DNA from: Clostridia bacterium
Lineage (GTDB): Bacteria; Bacillota; Clostridia; Oscillospirales; Acutalibacteraceae
Direction: 5' to 3'
DNA length: 64,000 bases
Assembly (NCBI GenBank): GCA_017513195.1
Contig: JAFXGM010000005.1
Location: forward strand, 46,704 to 110,703
This document shows, piece by piece, positions 59,930 to 64,000 of this stretch. Below the pieces are notes generated by a model, which was not told where the DNA came from, did not search any database, and saw only the letters and a list, made by a program, of their open reading frames with translations. The position numbers were made by a program, and so were the translations under genes. Each line of letters opens with the position of its first letter. Positions within the stretch are counted from its first letter, which is position 1.

Positions 59930-61006
59930 TTAGCTTAATATTTCAACCGCCTTTTGCTCGGCAAAGAGTGTCATAGATTTAAAATTCATTGAATCAATAT
60001 AATACTTTTCTAACACGTCGTGTACGGCCTTTGCTTTACTTAGCGTTTCTATTGCGCCCAGCAATAATTCGCGCGTCACACGGCGGTTGAAGGTAAGTCG
60101 AGGTCTATATTCCCTCAAAACATTTATATCATAAAATCTACGCGCGTGTATGCGGCGGTGAGACTCACCCCATTTTATATAATCATATTCTCGCACGACC
60201 GCGAGCGAAAGCTCGGGAATTAGTATGTGATCTATGATTTTTGACGGTAAGAAGGGGTTTTTAAGTGTAATTATTTCAAAACCCTTATTGAGTGCCGTTT
60301 CGCGTATTTTTTGCATTATAACATTCGCAACTGTGCCGTATTTATCGTCAATTACAATTATATTTTTATAAAAGTCTTCTACCGTACTTTTAAAAGCTAT
60401 AACACCCTTTGGTGTGACACCGCCAATAAATCGCGTCCATTCGCGCGGTTGGTGTCCAGTTTTCCCGGGAAATAATTTTATTGCTATGTTTTGTGCAAAT
60501 TTTTCACACTTATTATATTTTATAAAGTTTTTTGATAGTTTAAAATTATCAAATATTAGCTCCCCTGCCGCCGATATATAAACCGCGGCTGTTTTGTGAA
60601 GCTTTTTATTTTGAGCGGTAATTGCTATTATTTCCTCTGCCTTTTTACGTAGTTTTTCACCGTTCCAAAACTGTCCCAAATTTATAATTTCTTCGCAAAT
60701 ACCGGCAAATTTAGGTTCTACCACGTGGGGCGCCGTACCGTCTAAAATTATTATTTTTTTATCTTTTATAATTACACCATCCAGACTGTCGGGGTCGGAC
60801 GAACACGGGCAAAGCTCTACGTTATAGCCTATATCTATAGCTTTTACTGCCACGTATTTCATAAAAGAAGATTTGCCGGTCCCGGGTCCGCCCTTTATTA
60901 TGTAAGCGTGCCATCCGTCTGTGTAATCATAATTATCGGCAAAATGCGACACAAACCCCTCACCCGAGTTTGCCGCCAAAAAATACTTTAAAAATCTATT
61001 TTCCAT
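59930..61006 (-). CDS. P-loop ATPase of the PRK06851 type
   Basis: A 358-residue protein. It has FLAANSGEGFVSHFADNYDY at the start, Walker A IKGGPGTGKSSFMKYVA near residue 45, ELCPCSSDPDSLDGVIIKDK (Walker-B-like) and IILDGTAPHVVEPK. A second, similar half (about 200-330) begins FIGGVTPKGVIAF, but its P-loop is degenerate (VIDDKYGTVANVI) while PFLPSKIIDHILIPELSLAV is kept. This matches a Clostridia family of twin P-loop ATPases of unknown role, here with one active site. ATG 61006 follows GGGTGGG. Confidence 0.85.
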   Translation of the reverse strand: MENRFLKYFLAANSGEGFVSHFADNYDYTDGWHAYIIKGGPGTGKSSFMKYVAVKAIDIGYNVELCPCSSDPDSLDGVIIKDKKIIILDGTAPHVVEPKFAGICEEIINLGQFWNGEKLRKKAEEIIAITAQNKKLHKTAAVYISAAGELIFDNFKLSKNFIKYNKCEKFAQNIAIKLFPGKTGHQPREWTRFIGGVTPKGVIAFKSTVEDFYKNIIVIDDKYGTVANVIMQKIRETALNKGFEIITLKNPFLPSKIIDHILIPELSLAVVREYDYIKWGESHRRIHARRFYDINVLREYRPRLTFNRRVTRELLLGAIETLSKAKAVHDVLEKYYIDSMNFKSMTLFAEQKAVEILS

Positions 61007-61069
61007 ATAGAAGCCCACCCAAAACACACAAAAATTTTTCTTTTACATATTATTCTCAACCTAAAGGTT

Positions 61070-61098
61070 TTGACACAGTGCTTTTTTTGTGATAAAAT
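61070..61098 (+). promoter_or_regulatory. Promoter of rnpB
   Basis: TTGACA (61070-61075), 17-bp spacer, TAAAAT (61093-61098), with the expected start at the 5' end of the RNA. Confidence 0.82.
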
Positions 61099-61103
61099 AC
61101 TCT

Positions 61104-61477
61104 TGCGAGTTGGTTACGCGGTTGCGCATAATTTTTTATGTGAGGAAAGTCCGAGCCCCACAGGGCAGAATAACAGCTAACGGCTGCCGAGGGTGACCTT
61201 AGGGAAAGTGCAACAGAGATATACCGCCGTAATGGCTTGGGGCAACCCTTTAACCTTTGCTTTGCAAAGTACCTATTACGGTAAGGGTGGAAAGGCGAGG
61301 TAAGAGCTCACCTGCCGTGTGGAGACACAACGGCACTGTAAACCCTATTTGGAGCAACGCTGACTGTGGCTACACATTGGCCCGATGTGCCACGAAAAGC
61401 GGCTTGAGCGTACAGGCGACTGTACGTCGAGATAGATGACCGCGCACGACAGAACTCGGCTTATAGACCAACTCGCA
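61104..61477 (+). ncRNA. rnpB: RNase P RNA, type A
   Basis: The RNA subunit of RNase P. Conserved parts: P4/P5 region GAGGAAAGTCCGAGC, CAGGGCAGAATAACAGCTAA, GGTGACCTTAGGGAAAGTGC (CRII/III area), GGTGGAAAGGCGAGGTAAGAG, and ACAGAACTCGGCTTATAGACC. The ends GCGAGTTGGT and ACCAACTCGC pair as P1. It has its own promoter and terminator. Tandem loops typical of type A RNA appear present; B-type cannot be fully excluded without folding. Confidence 0.93.
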
Positions 61478-61505
61478 CCAAACTTTATGTTTGGTGCAGT
61501 TTTAT
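61475..61505 (+). terminator. Terminator of rnpB
   Basis: Stem GCACCAAAC / GTTTGGTGC with TTTAT loop, then AGTTTTATT. Confidence 0.88.
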
Positions 61506-61674
61506 TCGCCTTGCGGCGAGTGATATTGCTTCGCAGTGTTATTATGCTGTACATAGTGATATTCGGCTCCGCCGAGTTATAAAAGGGCGAATAAAATATC
61601 ACTGCAACCAAAAGGTTGCAATATCACTTTTGCAAAGCAAAAATATCACTCTTTGCGCAGCAAAGAATAACACT
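61506..61674. repeat. Hairpin array C, beside the four-helix-bundle gene
   Basis: Same plan as arrays A and B. Hairpins CGCC/GGCG, GC/GC, ATG/CAT and CGGC/GCCG are separated by AGTGATATT (61519, 61555) and AGTGTTATT (61535). After a centre, linkers AATATCACT (61595, 61620, 61642) and AATAACACT (61666) separate GCAACC/GGTTGC, TTTGC/GCAAA and CTTTGC/GCAAAG. Hairpin sequences differ from those in A and B, only linkers are shared. It ends about 24 bp before the four-helix-bundle ATG. Confidence 0.9.
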
Positions 61675-61697
61675 CATATAAAAACGAGGTAATGTTT

Positions 61698-62063
61698 ATG
61701 GCAGATAGTGTTTTAAGAGATAAGTCAAAGGAATCTGCAAAAAGTGTTGTTTTTCTTTGTCGTGAGATGAAATTAAACAAAAAAGAGTCCGTGCTTGCAA
61801 ATCAACTTTTACGTTCTGCCACATCTATTGGCGCAAACATACATGAGGCGCAGTACGCACAAGGTCCAAAAGATTTTATTTCTAAACTTGAAATTGCACA
61901 AAAAGAATGTTATGAAACTGAGTATTGGTTAGAACTCTTATTTGAAACTGATTGTATTGACGAAAAAGTATATAAACCATTACAAAGCGACTGTGGCGCT
62001 ATTCGCAGAATGTTAATATCTTCCCTTAAAACCATAAAGGCAAAAAATGATAATAGAGAATAA
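61698..62063 (+). CDS. Four-helix bundle protein (23S rRNA intervening-sequence/S23 family)
   Basis: A 121-residue helical protein: VLRDKSKESAKSVVFLCREM, NQLLRSATSIGANIHEAQYA, GPKDFISKLEIAQKECYETE, then YWLELLFETDCID and a basic end. The RSATSIGANIxEA motif defines this family (related to the avd proteins of diversity-generating retroelements and to proteins in 23S intervening sequences). They bind nucleic acids weakly and lack known catalysis. ATG 61698 (MADSVLRDKS) lies 8 nt after GAGG; ATG 61692 is too close to it. Its leader is hairpin array C. A terminator follows. Confidence 0.9.
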   Translation: MADSVLRDKSKESAKSVVFLCREMKLNKKESVLANQLLRSATSIGANIHEAQYAQGPKDFISKLEIAQKECYETEYWLELLFETDCIDEKVYKPLQSDCGAIRRMLISSLKTIKAKNDNRE

Positions 62064-62068
62064 ATAAT

Positions 62069-62101
62069 AATATCCATCCGCACATAGTACGGATGGATAT
62101 T
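62069..62101 (+). terminator. Terminator of four-helix-bundle gene
   Basis: Stem AATATCCATCCG / CGGATGGATATT followed by GTTGTTTTTG. Confidence 0.85.
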
Positions 62102-62117
62102 GTTGTTTTTGTTCAAA

Positions 62118-62909
62118 TCAAATTTTCCCTGCAGTTTGCTTTTTGAAAAGTTTTTTACCAAAAACTCCGATAATGCCTATAATAAACAGCACTATGCTTA
62201 TCCACTGAGATGTTGAAAAACCAAAGTATATACCTCTGATTGAATCGCCGCGGAAAAATTCAAATATAAATCTGCCTACGGGGTAAACGAGCATATAAAC
62301 GTAAATCATTTTTCCGCTAAACTTTTGCTTTTTGTATAAATACAAAAGCAATGCAAATACCAAAAGATTAAATACGCATTCTACCAGCGATATTGGAAAA
62401 CGTCGCACACCGCCAAAGCCAGGCAATAAATCATTGTGCGGTGCAATAAAGCCAAAGTCGCTTTCTACGCCATAACAACAGCCGCCCAAGAAGCAACCTA
62501 TTCTGCCAAAGGCGTGAAACAAGGGTACGCATATCGCGTATATATCCATAAAGCCTTTTTTTGCCATCGTTTTTTTGCGCTTGCTATATATAGACAAGGC
62601 TATAACTGAACCGATAAATCCGCCGTAAAACACATTGCCGCCAAATATAACTTTTAAATGCTTTAGCTCGAATTTTCCTACTTTAATAAGCGCTATTACT
62701 TTATCAATATGTGTAATACCATAAAGCAAATGCCCACCTATAAGCAAACCGCAAAGCAAAATTAGAAATGTAATAATTACATCCTCAAAACTCATATCCA
62801 ACGGCTTTGCTAGTTTTATGCAAACACATATAGCAATAAAAAAGCCCATAAATGCACATATTGTGTACATTCCAATTGTTTTTCCAAAAATTTCAAAATA
62901 CGGAAACAT
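62118..62909 (-). CDS. lgt: Prolipoprotein diacylglyceryl transferase
   Basis: A 263-residue membrane enzyme that attaches diacylglycerol to the Cys of prolipoproteins. It has seven membrane helices, FYGGFIGSVIALSI, the signature HAFGRIGCFLGGCCYG near residue 135, and VGRFIFEFFRGD...STSQW. ATG 62909 follows AGGTGAT; a GTG 9 nt earlier overlaps it. It would process lipoproteins such as the cyclophilin at 32696-33280. Confidence 0.96.
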   Translation of the reverse strand: MFPYFEIFGKTIGMYTICAFMGFFIAICVCIKLAKPLDMSFEDVIITFLILLCGLLIGGHLLYGITHIDKVIALIKVGKFELKHLKVIFGGNVFYGGFIGSVIALSIYSKRKKTMAKKGFMDIYAICVPLFHAFGRIGCFLGGCCYGVESDFGFIAPHNDLLPGFGGVRRFPISLVECVFNLLVFALLLYLYKKQKFSGKMIYVYMLVYPVGRFIFEFFRGDSIRGIYFGFSTSQWISIVLFIIGIIGVFGKKLFKKQTAGKI

Positions 62910-62926
62910 ATATATCACCTAAACAC

Positions 62927-62964
62927 AAAAATCGCCAATCTGCCTTTTAGAGTAGATTGGCGAT
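62927..62964. terminator. Terminator of small membrane protein gene
   Basis: Stem ATCGCCAATCT / AGATTGGCGAT followed by TTTTTG on the minus strand, 22 bp past the DUF4190-like stop. Confidence 0.88.
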
Positions 62965-62986
62965 TATTTGCACTAATAATTAACTA

Positions 62987-63286
62987 TTAATAGTATGCGT
63001 TGAGAGCATCTTCAAGAGCTGATTCTGCTGCGCTAACGCAAATGATAGCTGAAATCACAACAACAGCGATGATAGCTGTACCGATGATAGAGAGTACAAG
63101 ACCTGCTGTACCCATACCAGTTGGAGCACCAGCTGCCTTAGCCTTATTGCGGCCCATAACTGACAATACGATACCGATGATACCGCAAATCAAACCTACC
63201 CAGCCGTTGATAATCAAACCAACTACTACCGAGCAAATACCGAGTACGAGACCAGCTACTGATAAACCTTTACCATTATTCTGCAT
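62987..63286 (-). CDS. DUF4190-like small membrane protein
   Basis: A 99-residue protein with two hydrophobic halves: GLSVAGLVLGICSVVVGLII and GTAGLVLSIIGTAIIAVVVI, separated by RNKAKAAGAP. This AGL-V-L-x-I-x-G/S layout is DUF4190. Function unknown. ATG 63286 follows GGGGGTG. Its promoter carries a palindrome at the transcription start. Codon choice is markedly biased to common codons, suggesting strong expression. Confidence 0.85.
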   Translation of the reverse strand: MQNNGKGLSVAGLVLGICSVVVGLIINGWVGLICGIIGIVLSVMGRNKAKAAGAPTGMGTAGLVLSIIGTAIIAVVVISAIICVSAAESALEDALNAYY

Positions 63287-63314
63287 AAATACACCCCCGT
63301 AAAAAATTTACAAT

Positions 63315-63330
63315 TTGTACATAAGTACAA
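63315..63330. promoter_or_regulatory. Palindrome TTGTACATAAGTACAA, candidate operator
   Basis: A 16-bp palindrome (6-bp arms, 4-bp centre) covering the expected start site of the DUF4190-like gene, a typical repressor position. The binder is unknown. Confidence 0.5.
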
Positions 63331-63334
63331 TATC

Positions 63335-63363
63335 ATAATAGCACTGCATCGTGATATTGTCAA
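63335..63363 (-). promoter_or_regulatory. Promoter of DUF4190-like gene
   Basis: Minus strand TTGACA (63358-63363), 17-bp spacer, TATTAT (63335-63340). Confidence 0.82.
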
Positions 63364-63461
63364 GAAAAAATGTTATAATTGCCTCATTTTTATCTGTTTG
63401 GGGATTAAAATAACCTATTATGTTCTCGCTTTTGTCTTAATAATTTATTTAGATAATGATA

Positions 63462-63692
63462 TCATTCTTTTGCTTTATATCCGTCCCAGTCTTTGTCTAC
63501 TATTTTTCGGTTTTCTTGCCGCGGTAGACCTTGTGCTATTTTGGGGAAATCGTTGTCGGAATCGCAAGTGGGTTGTATCTCGTATGTTCCATATTTGTTT
63601 ATAAGCTCGTATGCCGTTTCGGGTTGACTTACCACATTATTGGCAGGGATTTGTGTTGGTACGTTTTGTTGTTTTTTTATTTTCTTTTTCAT
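63462..63692 (-). CDS. Small conserved hypothetical protein
   Basis: A 76-residue protein: basic N-terminus (KKKIKKQQNVPTQ), then AYELINKYGTYEIQPTCDSD, NDFPKIAQGLPRQ, and WDGYKAKE at the end. I recall similar YGTYxIQPTxDxDNxFPxIAQGLP proteins in Clostridia, but no function. ATG 63692 follows GGTGAT; the longer upstream frame overlaps the serS promoter and is rejected. Confidence 0.7.
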   Translation of the reverse strand: MKKKIKKQQNVPTQIPANNVVSQPETAYELINKYGTYEIQPTCDSDNDFPKIAQGLPRQENRKIVDKDWDGYKAKE

Positions 63693-63738
63693 ATTATCAC
63701 CATTAATATTGTTAACACAAAATTTACTACTATTCCCT

Positions 63739-63767
63739 TTGACATATATAGATATATATGTTATACT
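63739..63767 (+). promoter_or_regulatory. Promoter of serS
   Basis: TTGACA (63739-63744), 17-bp spacer, TATACT (63762-63767). Confidence 0.82.
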
Positions 63768-63801
63768 ATAAAATACGAAAATGTCCCTTGGAGGAATTAA
63801 A

Positions 63802-64000
63802 ATGCTAGACATAAAGTTTATATGTGAAAATCCCGAACTTGTAAAGAATAATATCAAACGCAAGTTTAAGGATCATAAATTACCACTTGTTGACGAGGCT
63901 ATTGCCCTTTATAACGAAAAGAAGGATGCAAACAACCGTGCAAATGAGCTTCGTGCTAACCGCAACAAAATAAGCAAACAAATTGGTATGCTTATGGCAC
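63802..64000 (+). CDS. serS: Seryl-tRNA synthetase, N-terminal part
   Basis: The first 66 codons of serS, cut by the window edge. MLDIKFICENPELVKNNIKR, then YNEKKDANNRANELRANRNK and ISKQIG, form the N-terminal coiled coil that binds the long variable arm of tRNA-Ser. ATG 63802 follows TTGGAGGA. No T-box is present between promoter and start (35 bp). Confidence 0.93.
   Translation, partial: MLDIKFICENPELVKNNIKRKFKDHKLPLVDEAIALYNEKKDANNRANELRANRNKISKQIGMLMA

Noticed and set aside
61257-61439. Open frame inside rnpB
   Set aside because: The region is RNase P RNA with conserved core sequences.
63398-63604. Hydrophobic 68-codon plus-strand frame
   Set aside because: No ribosome site and it overlaps the better supported small gene on the minus strand.

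Overview
This 64 kb window looks like chromosomal DNA of an anaerobic, endospore-forming, Gram-positive Clostridia member, most likely an Oscillospirales/Ruminococcaceae-type gut bacterium. The evidence is: a BofA-like sporulation protein; strong Shine-Dalgarno sites and TTGACA-17-TATAAT promoters throughout; T-box and Mn riboswitches; rubredoxin and flavodiiron oxygen defence; a putatively Na+-coupled F-type ATP synthase; and many intracellular glycan-degrading enzymes controlled by AraC-type regulators. The taxonomic call is inference from gene content, not from a marker alignment.

Layout. 1-13 kb: partial CoiA-like gene, GH38 alpha-mannosidase with a divergent AraC regulator, GH130 phosphorylase, a PadR/DUF1700/DUF4097/AraC operon, a zinc-ribbon membrane protein, and a heparinase II/III-like enzyme plus 2-hydroxyacid dehydrogenase with their own AraC regulator. 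13-20 kb: complete atp operon (I-B-E-F-H-A-G-D-C) on the minus strand. 20-27 kb: bofA-like gene, manA, three small conserved proteins, phosphodiesterase, YitT protein, EF-G-like GTPase, secreted protein. 27-34.7 kb: tRNA-Met/tRNA-Glu, second GH130 with MATE transporter and acetyltransferase, rubredoxin and flavodiiron protein, lipoprotein cyclophilin, cysteine desulfidase. 34.7-41.6 kb: repeated multi-hairpin element, Mn riboswitch with a Na+/Ca2+-exchanger-type transporter, GH99-like and GH110-like proteins, ADP-ribosylglycohydrolase. 41.6-45 kb: two copies of a hairpin-array repeat enclosing a two-gene membrane/coiled-coil cassette, then five tRNAs. 45-52.7 kb: hslO, methyltransferase, yerC, dapF, YifB, AI-2E-type permease, CNNM/CBS transporter and a probable small leader ORF. 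52.7-64 kb: DUF4838 protein, GH94 phosphorylase, T-box-asnS-asnA, P-loop ATPase, rnpB, a third hairpin array next to a four-helix-bundle gene, lgt, small membrane proteins and the start of serS.

How the genes fit together. GH38, the two GH130 proteins and ManA form a plausible route from imported mannosides (for example N-glycan fragments) to fructose-6-phosphate. GH94, DUF4838, GH99-like, GH110-like and heparinase-like proteins extend the glycan repertoire; nearly all lack signal peptides, so they probably act on imported oligosaccharides. asnS and asnA share an Asn-type T-box, so asparagine synthesis and charging respond together to uncharged tRNA-Asn.

The least explained content is non-coding: (i) three centre-inverted arrays of short hairpins joined by AGTGATATT / AATATCACT linkers, one abutting a four-helix-bundle gene and two acting as direct repeats around an unknown gene pair; and (ii) two copies of a 180-210 nt chain of hairpins with imperfect terminal inverted repeats, each placed upstream of a plus-strand gene. 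These are the best candidates for an undescribed repeat/mobile or RNA system.
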